Source: an uncultured Anderseniella sp. (GTDB taxonomy: Bacteria > Pseudomonadota > Alphaproteobacteria > Rhizobiales > Aestuariivirgaceae). From it: a DNA stretch of 64,000 nucleotides. Of the stretch, positions 7,641 through 18,489 are shown piece by piece (within the stretch, counting starts at the first letter, position 1; every line of letters begins with the position of its first letter). The notes under the pieces were generated by a model. It had not been told where the DNA came from and searched no databases. It was given only the letters and a program-made list of their open reading frames with translations. The stretch is taken from positions 62,001 through 126,000 of the forward strand of contig CANKYU010000001.1 in the NCBI GenBank assembly GCA_947488295.1, given 5' to 3'. The translations under genes and the position numbers were made by a program.

Positions 7641-8399
7641 TCACTCCTTGTCGAGCCCCGGTGGCAGCAGGCGCAGCATCGCATCTCGCACTTGCCGGTC
7701 GCTCCTGTCGAAGCGCTCGATCACCTTGTGGCAATAGGGGTTGAAGCGGCACACTTCCTCGAAAAGCTGGCCGTCGTGGCGCACGGAATCCACGGCGTCC
7801 ATGAGAAAACCGAACGAGACCGTGTCGATGTCGGTGCGCTCAAACTCGCCACGGGCAATGACCTGGCCGATATAGTGGGTCAGGAAGAGTGTCTCAGCCA
7901 GGTCCTTGTCGTGCGCCTCGGCCGTCTTTTCGACGATCAGGAATCCCACCTCAGCAAGCTTGTCACACAGCGCCGAGTAGCGCGAAGGTGGCATGCTGTG
8001 CCCGGTGACGACGATCCGCAATCCCGTGACATCACCTCCCCGCTTGGCATAACTTTCCGGTCCGAACATGGGATGCATGGCGACAAACTGGCGCGCAGGG
8101 TGCATCGCCTGCAACAGATCTGTGGTGTATTTCTTGACCGTGGCGATATCGACCACGATGGCGTCCGGCGTCAGATGCGGGCCAATCTCGGCCAGCGTGG
8201 CCGGGTAAGCGCTGATCGGCACGGCCAGCACCACGGCGTCGCAGGCGGCAACCTCTTCAATCGGAAAGAACAGCACACCGTCCGGTGTTCGCCGGCTCGA
8301 ATGGATCTTCAGCGTCGCGTCCGGCACAAAGCGCTGCGCCAATGCATGAAGAAACGCGCCGAAATGGCCGTATCCGATGAGGCCAATGGAGAAAGCCAT
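7641..8399 (-). CDS. Prephenate dehydrogenase family protein (TyrA-like)
   Basis: The product is 252 residues from ATG 8399; a GTG three codons earlier is possible. It starts with a Rossmann dinucleotide site, GLIGYGHFG. Typical TyrA motifs follow: DAVVLAVPISAYP, VVDIATVKKYTTDLL, AMHPMFGPES and THYIGQVIARGEFE. The family oxidatively decarboxylates prephenate or arogenate with NAD(P) in tyrosine synthesis. It is short for TyrA and lacks chorismate mutase and ACT domains. It is isolated within an otherwise compact operon: about 250 bp of apparently non-coding DNA flank it on each side. Whether it is the cell's main TyrA cannot be told from this window. Confidence 0.82.
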   Translation of the reverse strand: MAFSIGLIGYGHFGAFLHALAQRFVPDATLKIHSSRRTPDGVLFFPIEEVAACDAVVLAVPISAYPATLAEIGPHLTPDAIVVDIATVKKYTTDLLQAMHPARQFVAMHPMFGPESYAKRGGDVTGLRIVVTGHSMPPSRYSALCDKLAEVGFLIVEKTAEAHDKDLAETLFLTHYIGQVIARGEFERTDIDTVSFGFLMDAVDSVRHDGQLFEEVCRFNPYCHKVIERFDRSDRQVRDAMLRLLPPGLDKE

Positions 8400-8659
8400 G
8401 GAGTCCACTTCACTCTATCTGCAAAAAACACCACGGCTGGTGCCCGCAGTGCACTCGGCATAAAGGGTACCGGCCATGTGCACAAGTGGCGCGTTCGGGC
8501 GCCAACCGGACTGTGACAGGTCTGATCCCGGCGACTGCTCCTGCTCATCTGCACCATGGTGTCCAGCACACATTCGAACCGCGCAAACAGCATTGTCCCG
8601 TCGGCATGGCCGGCCTTGTGCACTGCCGGGACTATCGAGTTTTGCGCCTGGTGGCTGTC

Positions 8660-9274
8660 TCAGCCGCCACCGGTGTCATTGCCGTTGCGGATGGCGGTGG
8701 AGCTTTCATGCCGTAATGGCATGTTCAGGAAACACCAGGCCGGTGCGGCCATGTCGGCCAGTTGACCGGCGTCGGCTGCGTCGAGACGGTGATCGGCCAG
8801 CAAACGGGCCGCCGGTGAACTGAGCGCCTTTCGTGTCCAGCCCGGCCGGGCGAACACCGCCAGTGGCAGGGTGGCGGGGATTTGCCGCCAGTCGTTCCAG
8901 TGATGCAGGCCCGCAAAGCTGTCTGCGCCCATGATCCAGACAAACCGCGAGTGTTGAAACATGGGTGCCAGTGCGGTGAATGTCTGCGCGGTGGTGCGGG
9001 TGCCCAGTTCGACCTCCATGCCGGTTACAACCAGCCGGGGGTTTTTCGCAAGCCTGTCGGCGTGGGCCAGACGGTCATCAAAATCTTCAGTATCGCGGGC
9101 GTCCTTGAGCGGGTTCTGCGGCGACACCAGCCACCAGACCTGGTCCAGCTGCAGCCGTTTCAGCGCTTCTTCGGACACTGCCACATGACCATCATGGGCC
9201 GGGTTGAACGAGCCGCCGAACAGGCCGATACGCTGGCGCGATATGGCGGAAACGGAATACAGGCCGGAAATCAT
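8660..9274 (-). CDS. nadD: Nicotinate-nucleotide adenylyltransferase
   Basis: At 204 residues it carries the nucleotidyltransferase signatures GLFGGSFNPAHDGHV (the HxGH motif) and HESSTAIR (the ISSTxIR motif), plus VWIMGADSFAGLHHW and VFARPGW. It converts nicotinate mononucleotide and ATP to deamido-NAD in NAD synthesis. The start ATG at 9274 gives an N-terminus a little longer than usual before the motif. It follows proA after 20 bp on the same strand, and a ctagagc motif lies in that gap. Confidence 0.93.
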   Translation of the reverse strand: MISGLYSVSAISRQRIGLFGGSFNPAHDGHVAVSEEALKRLQLDQVWWLVSPQNPLKDARDTEDFDDRLAHADRLAKNPRLVVTGMEVELGTRTTAQTFTALAPMFQHSRFVWIMGADSFAGLHHWNDWRQIPATLPLAVFARPGWTRKALSSPAARLLADHRLDAADAGQLADMAAPAWCFLNMPLRHESSTAIRNGNDTGGG

Positions 9275-9294
9275 CTAGAGCGCTTTTGCATCCG

Positions 9295-10583
9295 TCACGG
9301 CCGGGTCTGTCCGGAACCGCGCACCTGGTACTTGAACGTGGTGAGCTGTTCCAGGCCGACCGGGCCGCGGGCATGCAGCTTGCCGGTGGCGATGCCGATT
9401 TCCGCGCCAAAACCAAACTCGCCGCCGTCGGCGAACTGCGTCGAGGCATTGTGCATGACGATTGCGCTGTCCACCTCGTTCAGGAACCGTGCGGCAGTAT
9501 CGACGTCGTCGGTGATGATGCAGTCGGTGTGCTGCGATCCGTAGTGGGCGATATGGCCCATCGCCTCATCCAGACCGGACACGGATTTCATGGCGATAAC
9601 AGCGTCGAGGAACTCCATGCCCCAGTCGGTATCGCTTGCGGGCATGCTGGACTGAGATACGGCATTGATCGCCTGATCAGCGTGCACTTCGCAGCCCTTC
9701 GCCCTTAACGCATCGATGATCGCGGGTGCATGGCTGGCCACCACATCCTCATGGACCAGCACGCATTCTGCCGCGCCACACACGCCGGTGCGGCGCATTT
9801 TTGCATTGGTGATGATGTCCACCGCCATGGCCGGATCAGCCGCCTTATCGACATAGACATGGCAGATGCCTTCAAGGTGGGCAAACACCGGCACGCGGGC
9901 TTCGTCCTGCACGCGTCCGACAAGTGACTTGCCGCCGCGTGGCACGATGAGGTCGACGGTACCGCCAAGGCCCTGCAGCATCATGCCGACCGCGGCCCGG
10001 TCGGGGGTAGGGACCATCTGTATGGCGGCCTTCGGCAGGCCTGCCTCTTCAAGGCCCGCCTGCAGGCAGTCGACAATCAGGCCGGAGCTGTCATGACTGT
10101 CCGAGCCGCCGCGCAGGATCGCGGCATTGCCCGACATCATGGCAAGCGCACCGGCATCTGCGGTGACGTTAGGCCGGCTTTCGTAAATGATGCCGATGAC
10201 ACCGATAGGCACGCGCACGCGGGTGAAATCCAGACCGTTGGGGCGCTGCCAGTTGGCCATGACGGCGCCGACCGGATCGGGAAGGGCCGCAACATCCTCC
10301 AGCCCTTTCGCCATTGCTTCAATACGCTCAGGTGTCAGCGTCAGCCGGTCGATGAAGGAAGCCGGTTTGCCTGCCGCCGTGGCGCGGGCGACGTCTGTCG
10401 TGTTGGCTGCCAGCAACTGGGTCTCGCAGGCCCGGATACGCGATGCCATGGCATGCAGGGCAGCCTGTTTTTCAACCGTGGGCGCTGTTGCCAGCAGGGT
10501 TGCGGCATCGCAGGCGTTGTCGCCCAGGGCCTGCATGGTGCGTTCGAGGTCAACTGCCTCGGCAGCGATGGTTTCAGCCATGT

Positions 10584-10587
<4 letters not shown>
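9295..10587 (-). CDS. proA: Glutamate-5-semialdehyde dehydrogenase (gamma-glutamyl phosphate reductase)
   Basis: The 430-residue length is typical. Diagnostic segments include [35 protein letters not shown] and [16 protein letters not shown]. The catalytic cysteine lies in [14 protein letters not shown], and [17 protein letters not shown] is near the end. It reduces gamma-glutamyl phosphate with NADPH in the second step of proline synthesis. Its ATG overlaps the proB stop (10584-10587), so the two are translationally coupled. The order proB-proA-nadD is common in alphaproteobacteria. Confidence 0.96.
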
Positions 10588-13335
<2,748 letters not shown>

Positions 13336-13368
13336 GTCGTGCAATCCTTGAATACTTCCAAAGTGATC

Positions 13369-13408
13369 GAGCAACTTTATGGGTTCAGATCAACCCATGT
13401 TGCTCTAG
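13369..13408. repeat. Palindromic intergenic repeat, copy B
   Basis: Arms gagcaac/gttgctc and tgggtt/aaccca make a hairpin 34 bp upstream of the GNAT start. The segment gagcaactttatgggttca is identical to copy A at 1486-1504, and aaagtg precedes both copies. It lies between the rpmA terminator and the GNAT start. Confidence 0.7.
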
Positions 13409-13421
13409 CCCTTAAACGGCA

Positions 13422-13454
13422 AACGGGGAGATGGTGAATTTCCATCTCCCCGTT
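13422..13454 (-). terminator. Terminator-like hairpin after rpmA
   Basis: Perfect 13-bp arms (aacggggagatgg at 13422-13434 and its complement at 13442-13454) surround a 7-base loop, 72 bp downstream of the rpmA stop. The stem is very stable. The T-tract on the minus strand is weak, so it may give partial termination ahead of the GNAT-obg-pro genes. Confidence 0.7.
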
Positions 13455-13525
13455 GGTGCTCATAATGTCATCTCACCGGGGCGATGGGCACCGGCGGTTT
13501 GGGCAAAACCCTTTATCCGGTTGCT

Positions 13526-13795
13526 TTACTCTGCAGCTGCCGGCATCGGGACAACGGACACGAAAGTGCGTCCGTTGGCACGGGCGCGGAATTCCACGTG
13601 ACCTTCGGACGTCGCGAAGATGGTGTGGTCCTTGCCGATGCCGACATTGTCGCCGGGGTGCCATTTGGTGCCGCGCTGGCGGATGATGATGTTGCCGGGG
13701 ATGACGCGTTCGCCACCGAATTTCTTGACGCCGAGGCGGCGGCCTGCGGAGTCACGTCCGTTGCGGGATGAACCGCCTGCTTTTTTATGAGCCAT
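13526..13795 (-). CDS. rpmA: 50S ribosomal protein L27
   Basis: This 89-residue L27 has the standard N-terminus [20 protein letters not shown], then [20 protein letters not shown] and [17 protein letters not shown]27 lies near the peptidyl-transferase centre of the 50S subunit. The N-terminus begins directly with AHKK, so no cleavable extension of the Firmicutes type is present. It follows rplU after 31 bp. Confidence 0.98.
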   Translation of the reverse strand: MAHKKAGGSSRNGRDSAGRRLGVKKFGGERVIPGNIIIRQRGTKWHPGDNVGIGKDHTIFATSEGHVEFRARANGRTFVSVVPMPAAAE

Positions 13796-13826
13796 GAGTT
13801 TGCTCCTTTAACAAATCGTGTTCGGT

Positions 13827-14360
13827 TTACTTCTTGTCCGTGTCGGCTTTCTTGGCAGCAGCCTTCTTGGCTGGCGCCTTTTTAGCCGCCGCCTTCTTGG
13901 CGGCCGGCTTGGCGTCTGCCTTGGCTTCAGCCTTCTTGGCCGGTGCCGCCTTCTTGGCTGCAGGCTTGGCGTCTTCCTTCGACTTTTCTTCCTTGGCCGG
14001 TGCTGCCTTCTTGGCGGCAGGTGCTGCGGCTTTCTTGGACGGTTTCTTGCCCCCGGTCAGGATCTCGGTGATCTGAACCTGCATCAGGTCCTGGCGATGA
14101 CCGTTCTTACGACGGTAGTGCTTGCGGCGCTTCTTCTTGAAGATGATGATCTTCGGGCCACGCGACAGGGCCATCACCTGGCCGGCAACGGTGGCGCCAT
14201 CGATCATCGGTGTGCCGATTTCAACATTGCCGTCGCCGGCAACCATGAGCACGGGAAATTCTACAATGTCACCTTCTTCAGCGCCTGTGCGCTCGATTTC
14301 GATGACGTCTTCAGCAGCAACACGATACTGTTTGCCGCCGGTCTTGATGACTGCGTACAT
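13827..14360 (-). CDS. rplU: 50S ribosomal protein L21 with long Lys/Ala-rich C-terminal tail
   Basis: The first ~103 residues are a normal L21 ([36 protein letters not shown]). They are followed by about 70 residues built almost only of Lys, Ala, Pro, Glu and Asp ([20 protein letters not shown] and similar), similar to histone H1-like tails. Canonical L21 ends near residue 103. Related tails are known on L21 of many Rhizobiales; their role is unsettled. The gene heads the rplU-rpmA pair. Confidence 0.95.
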   Translation of the reverse strand: MYAVIKTGGKQYRVAAEDVIEIERTGAEEGDIVEFPVLMVAGDGNVEIGTPMIDGATVAGQVMALSRGPKIIIFKKKRRKHYRRKNGHRQDLMQVQITEILTGGKKPSKKAAAPAAKKAAPAKEEKSKEDAKPAAKKAAPAKKAEAKADAKPAAKKAAAKKAPAKKAAAKKADTDKK

Positions 14361-14652
14361 TTTTTAAGTCCTTGTCTTTTTTCTCGCCGCGCCTTGCGGT
14401 GCTGAAGGGGTTTTATCTAACCCTCTGTCAGGCTTGAATTTTTGTGGTTTTTGTTGAACCTCAGGCAGCGCATTTTTCGCGAAGCTGCACCAATTGCCGC
14501 CCACGACTGGCGGTTTGGTATATCCAAGGCTGTTTGAAGTCAAGCAAAAGCGGGCTTGAAGGTGACCTCAGCTTACTGTATCAGAGCGCTGCCCTGGCAG
14601 GGAAAATGCCTCGCAAACATTGTTTTCGACAGCGTCCTGCCAATGCATCTTA

Positions 14653-14742
14653 GGAGAGGTGCCAGAGTGGTTGAATGGGGCGGTCTCGAAAACCGTTGAG
14701 CGTGCAAGCGTTCCGGGGGTTCGAATCCCCCTCTCTCCGCCA
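14653..14742 (+). tRNA. tRNA-Ser (anticodon CGA)
   Basis: The 90-nt sequence has the acceptor arm GGAGAGG paired with TCTCTCC (14732-14738), discriminator G and encoded CCA (14740-14742). The anticodon loop is ctcgaaa with anticodon CGA. It has the long variable arm of class II tRNAs and the T-arm gttcgaatcc. It reads UCG serine codons. An AT-richer accessory region starts immediately downstream, so the 3' end may have been an integration site. Confidence 0.95.
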
Positions 14743-14832
14743 TATTATTTGTATAAATATCTGATTTACATGTGTTTTTTATTTCTGATTTGTATGCACC
14801 CCACAATTCAACCCACAACAGGCACTTTGAAC

Positions 14833-14856
14833 AAGGGTCGGCAAATTTGCCGACCC
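14833..14856. repeat. Perfect 24-bp palindrome 3' of tRNA-Ser
   Basis: The half-site agggtcggcaaa (14833-14844) is followed directly by its exact complement. It lies 90 bp after the tRNA. There is no T-run on either side. It could be a terminator hairpin, a protein-binding site or an element end. Confidence 0.55.
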
Positions 14857-14967
14857 TCAGTCTGGCGCCATAAATATTTGAAACCGGCGTCACGGCAATC
14901 AAGCCGCTACTTGGCGTTTCCGTATGACCTATGCACCGGGCTGAACATCATCAGGAACTTGACGTCA

Positions 14968-15501
14968 TCAATGATTGCTTCTGCTATTCTCAGCTCTGGT
15001 GTCACCGGATGTCGCGACAGGATCATCTAGATACAGAGTGGCTCCTGCCCATGTGGCAAACTCTGAGCCGCGAAAAAAGATTTGAATGACCGAAAACGTG
15101 TCCGCTGGCGTGCCATCAGAGAGATCAAACTGTCCCACTTTGTATAAAATCTGAACATTCGCTGCTCCCTCGCCAAGATGTTCTTTTCCATATAACTTTG
15201 CCAGTGCACCGTTACGAAGTTCCTGGTCAGGTGGCCCAAGTACTTCAATCGTTCTATCGTAGGACGGATTGGTTTGGAAAAAGTCGGCCAACACGTTCCA
15301 TGATCGCGTGCGATATCCTCTATCAATAACCAGTGCAAGTTCGTTCGAAGACAAATGTTCGCTGGAAAATTGCGCGTTCAAAATTGCGGGAGCGGCTTCA
15401 ACGGATTGTCTTTGCTGCCGCATTACCAGCAGACTTAATACAGCATAACCTAAGAGCAGGCCGAGAATTACGCTAACCACAACCTTTGCAGAGGTAGACA
15501 A
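14968..15501 (-). CDS. Hypothetical protein with one N-terminal membrane segment
   Basis: No family is recognised in this 177-residue protein. It begins MSTSAKVVVSVILGLLLGYA with one hydrophobic helix (about residues 6-27). A globular periplasmic-looking part follows, with SSNELALVIDRGYRTRSWNV, VLGPPDQELRNGALAKLYGK and FSVIQIFFRGSEFATWAGAT. A TTG at 15501 is the likely start, since AAGGG lies at suitable distance upstream. It sits at the left edge of the island. Confidence 0.6.
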   Translation of the reverse strand: MSTSAKVVVSVILGLLLGYAVLSLLVMRQQRQSVEAAPAILNAQFSSEHLSSNELALVIDRGYRTRSWNVLADFFQTNPSYDRTIEVLGPPDQELRNGALAKLYGKEHLGEGAANVQILYKVGQFDLSDGTPADTFSVIQIFFRGSEFATWAGATLYLDDPVATSGDTRAENSRSNH

Positions 15502-15725
15502 TTCGATGCCCTTTCCGACTTATCGGCTAACAAGATTACTCAAATGTGCATCCTGAATTTCCAATAGGTTTGTTGAAATAGTAGTCAGGCAAGTTGTCGC
15601 AGTTGAAGTGCAGCGTGTAAGCACCGGGCAAATCTTCAAGGGATATGTTTGAGCCTATCGCTGTCATGGGTTGCAAAGGCTGGCATGCGTTCGCTTGTCG
15701 GTAAAGTCACTTATTCAGACTGCCC

Positions 15726-15923
15726 TCACACAACCACATGCCTCTGGTCATCAGCCTTGCCACCTTCCATCGCTATGTGCATTCGTTCGGTGCCGAACGG
15801 TTTGAGAAGCCGCGCTGCTTCATCTGGTGAGCCTGACAGCCAAGTGCCGTAGTCAGCCGCATCCAGTATCACCGGCATGCGACTAGGGTGTATCGGCTTC
15901 ACTACCTCATTCGTCAGCGTGCT
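15726..15923 (-). pseudogene. SRAP (YedK/HMCES-type) C-terminal fragment
   Basis: The translation reads TNEVVKPIHPSRMPVILDAA then DYGTWLSGSPDEAARLLKPF. This matches the C-terminal third of SOS-response-associated peptidase (SRAP) proteins, including the conserved HP-x-RMPVIL strand. It has no start of its own and begins directly after the stop of the DUF1989 gene. The matching N-terminal piece lies on the same strand beyond that gene (16604-16765), in a different frame. Confidence 0.75.
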
Positions 15924-15924
15924 C

Positions 15925-16548
15925 CTACGCGAGGAGTTCATAGTGAACAGGTTGAGGTTTGCAATCTGGCCCATTAATGGCAGCCACGACACCGGATGGT
16001 GCCACATCCATCGGACATGCAGAAAACACAAGAATGATGTCGCGTTCAGCTCGGAATGTAACGTAGTCACCGGGGCGGCATAATGGTTCCGTAATCGAAA
16101 CCGAGTTGCCGTCTATAGGCACATTCATCCAAAGATTGAGTGGATTAGGTACAAAGTCTTGCCGAACCCCCAGACGGTCAAGCGCTGTAAGATAGTTGTC
16201 GTGGCAGTTCTTGTGACCCGGCGGGCAGCCATAATATTCATAAAGCCAATGGTCACAACACGCCACGATGGTATCGTGCGTTCCAGGGAATGTATCCTCC
16301 TCCAGCAATAACATTTTTCGCCGCCGATTGCTCCACATCATGTCGCCTGCAATCGGATGAACATGTCCCGTCATTCGCCGTGTATGCTCCACGGACAAGT
16401 ATTCACTATTCACATCTGCACAGATCGCCCAAGTATCAACCACCTGTGAACCGTAAGTGTTGATCAGGCGCAGCCGTTGCCCCGAGTTGAGGGGAATGGA
16501 AACACTATTGCCACCAGCTAGTTCAATCTTTTGATTTGTCTTTGTCAT
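15925..16548 (-). CDS. DUF1989 (urea carboxylase-associated family) protein
   Basis: The 207-residue protein matches DUF1989: VSIPLNSGQRLRLINTYGSQ, VDTWAICADVNSEYLSVEHT, TRRMTGHVHPIAGDMMWSNR and the Cys-rich CCDHWLYEYYGCPPGHKNCH. It ends with PGDYVTFRAERDIILVFSAC. The family occurs near urea carboxylase and nucleoside or amino-acid degradation genes; its activity is not established. No urea genes are seen here. ATG 16548 has GGAAGG upstream. The gene lies exactly between two fragments of a SRAP gene on the same strand and appears intact. Confidence 0.8.
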   Translation of the reverse strand: MTKTNQKIELAGGNSVSIPLNSGQRLRLINTYGSQVVDTWAICADVNSEYLSVEHTRRMTGHVHPIAGDMMWSNRRRKMLLLEEDTFPGTHDTIVACCDHWLYEYYGCPPGHKNCHDNYLTALDRLGVRQDFVPNPLNLWMNVPIDGNSVSITEPLCRPGDYVTFRAERDIILVFSACPMDVAPSGVVAAINGPDCKPQPVHYELLA

Positions 16549-16603
16549 GTATGTCGGGGCCTTCCGGTTGTCCCTGCGACACTCACGCAAATGCTCAAAG
16601 CGG

Positions 16604-16765
16604 TCAACACATTGGCTGAAGGTTGAAGCCTGATAACCGACACATCGTAGACCGGGAATATGGCGGCAGCGACGGAAAGTTGCTGGCACTGGCGTATACT
16701 GCTGTGACGTTGAACAGGTTGCGGATTGCTTCAACGTTGGTTGTCATAGAGTAGAGATTGCACAT
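16604..16765 (-). pseudogene. SRAP (YedK/HMCES-type) N-terminal fragment
   Basis: It starts MCNLYSMTTNVEAIRNLFNV, the hallmark SRAP N-terminus in which Cys2 is the catalytic residue. The frame then fails: NFPSLPP continues in the next frame as AAIFPVYDVSVIRLQP, resembling the SRAP segment after the Cys motif. It closes at 16604 after 53 residues. The rest of the domain is missing up to the fragment at 15726-15923. SRAP proteins crosslink abasic sites in single-stranded DNA; this copy should be inactive. Confidence 0.75.
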
Positions 16766-16785
16766 GGTACAAGTACAAGTAGTTG

Positions 16786-17580
16786 TCACCAAAGCAATTG
16801 GTGTACGATGGCCACTGCAAACATACAGAAGACCACGAGACCACACAGCAGCAATTTTTCGAGTTTGTGAAACGCCGTATCGATTGTATTGAGATCCTCA
16901 CAAAGGTAGTTTGCATTCAAATCATAAAATGTTTTTCCCAAAGCATACTTGATATGGAAGTAGCACCTTGAAAGCCTAAAAAATGGCTTGTTCAAAAGTG
17001 CTTCGAAAACCCTTCTAAAAAAGCTGAACCTAGAGAATTTCATCCTTATACAAAGGTCCTCAAAATTCCGAAAAGCTGTTGGTTGACGCTTTCTGATGGT
17101 GCGTATGAAATCCCTTGAGCAATCGTACACATTCAAAAACAGGCTAGCTTGATTGGCGCGAATGTACTTTTCGGAAGCCAGGCCAAATGCAACATCGGTC
17201 GCGGTTATCTCCAGCGCAGTGAGCAACTTCATCAAGGCGTCTCGTTCCTTGAAGCTATTGCTCGTAATGTCGAACTCGGGAAATTTTTCTCTGGGTTTGA
17301 GATACTTGCCGAGACTGCGGACGGATTCAAAAAGCTCTTTATTGTTCGCTACAATATATCTGTGAGCATTGTCCCGCCTGAACTGTATGACGTTGCGAGC
17401 CGCAACAATATACCAGCCAATGACAATTAGCATACTGGTCAGCAGAATGGCATAACCTTCACCGATACCGCTGATATGGCCGCTCGGCACGCCCAGCAAT
17501 TTTCCCAAAAATCCGCCCAAAAACATACCCCCCGTCAAGTTGACGAGGGGTAAGCTACGATTTTCGTATGGGTCTGACAA
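16786..17580 (-). CDS. Hypothetical membrane protein
   Basis: A 264-residue protein with hydrophobic segments near residues 17-32, 44-62 (AILLTSMLIVIGWYIVAA) and at the C-terminus (LLLCGLVVFCMFAVAIVHQL). A charged helical middle part contains FKERDALMKLLTALEITATD and RDFIRTIRKRQPTAFRNFED. I do not recognise a family with certainty; the middle loosely recalls DUF4760-type proteins. The start may be TTG 17580 or ATG 17526, the latter preceded directly by a G-run. The sequence is distinctly AT-rich, consistent with acquired DNA. Confidence 0.6.
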   Translation of the reverse strand: MSDPYENRSLPLVNLTGGMFLGGFLGKLLGVPSGHISGIGEGYAILLTSMLIVIGWYIVAARNVIQFRRDNAHRYIVANNKELFESVRSLGKYLKPREKFPEFDITSNSFKERDALMKLLTALEITATDVAFGLASEKYIRANQASLFLNVYDCSRDFIRTIRKRQPTAFRNFEDLCIRMKFSRFSFFRRVFEALLNKPFFRLSRCYFHIKYALGKTFYDLNANYLCEDLNTIDTAFHKLEKLLLCGLVVFCMFAVAIVHQLLW

Positions 17581-17783
17581 GTCAGATGTAGACGATATCC
17601 TTGGGCATTTTTTGCTCCGTCAAGGGTTAGAGTTGATTTGTATATAGAGCAGAATGCCCCAAACAAAAAGAGAACCAAATGAGTTTCTTTTGTGTCGCAT
17701 TTAATTAAACATATGTCGTTTTCTTTATGTATGACACCTGTCAACAACCAAACTAATGAGCCTCCCACGAGTGGAGTTTTTGG

Positions 17784-18470
17784 CTACCGCCCCCAATACG
17801 GCGCCCGCCAACCAGCCTTGAGTGCTTCCACCTCACTGCAGAACCACCGCTCCCCCTTGTTCACTGAAACCTTTGTCCGCGAATACCAGGGCGACCATGG
17901 CGCGTGATAGATCCTGCCAGTGCGAGAGATGTTGCCCTTGATCGGACAACCATCCGGTGCCTTCTGAACTCCGACGGCCCACTTGGCAGCACGGTAGTCC
18001 TTTGCCTTCTGCGTCTCCGCTTGCCAGATAGCTCTCCCGGCAGAACGGGCTTCATTCTCCTGCGCAACATAGTCGCTGGAATACTCCCTGAATGCCCAGG
18101 CATTACCGCTGGATACCATAGCAGCGCCCATGTCCCGGCCATCCACTTTGCAGACACCGATTACGCGGCTGTAGCTATCTGTGCCCCTGGTGTCGCACTC
18201 CACGCTACCAGAATGCGCCAGGGCCTCTGGGGCAGCTATTGCAGCCCTACCGCACTGCCACGTCCTGCCGTTTGCCTTAGCGCATTTCTGGCCCGCCTCT
18301 GGGGCGTCAATGCCATGTAGGCGATAGGTAACGCCGCTTACCTCTAGTGTCTCGCCGTCAACGATGCGGACAGTGGCGGCGGCGACAACTTCAACAGCTA
18401 TTGCCGGGAACACGACCAAAAACAGAAAACAGATTGCTCTGAAAGCCAGGACAAGGAATCTAAATTTCAT
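17784..18470 (-). CDS. Secreted thermonuclease (SNase) family protein
   Basis: About 228 residues. The N-terminal signal segment (FLVLAFRAICFLFLVVFPAI) is followed by an SNase-like OB fold: VRIVDGETLEVSGVTYRLHG, IDAPEAGQKC, DSYSRVIGVCKVDGRDMGAA and FREYSSDYVAQENEARSAGR. A C-terminal module contains GRIYHAPWSPWYSRTKV and GERWFCSEVEALKAGWR, as in other rhizobial thermonuclease-like proteins. It is probably a periplasmic or secreted nuclease. ATG 18470 gives the signal peptide. Some SNase catalytic residues (Asp and Arg in DxxxR) appear present, but I cannot confirm activity. Confidence 0.8.
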   Translation of the reverse strand: MKFRFLVLAFRAICFLFLVVFPAIAVEVVAAATVRIVDGETLEVSGVTYRLHGIDAPEAGQKCAKANGRTWQCGRAAIAAPEALAHSGSVECDTRGTDSYSRVIGVCKVDGRDMGAAMVSSGNAWAFREYSSDYVAQENEARSAGRAIWQAETQKAKDYRAAKWAVGVQKAPDGCPIKGNISRTGRIYHAPWSPWYSRTKVSVNKGERWFCSEVEALKAGWRAPYWGR

Positions 18471-18489
18471 CTCAACCAAAATGAGCAGA

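Noticed and set aside
14653..14742. Direct repeat of the tRNA 3' end as right attachment site near 22640
   Set aside because: I looked for the T-arm and acceptor sequence (gttcgaatcccc) around the right junction and did not find it.
15925..16734. 269-residue version of the DUF1989 protein
   Set aside because: The first 62 residues are an out-of-frame reading of the SRAP remnant; the family domain begins at ATG 16548.
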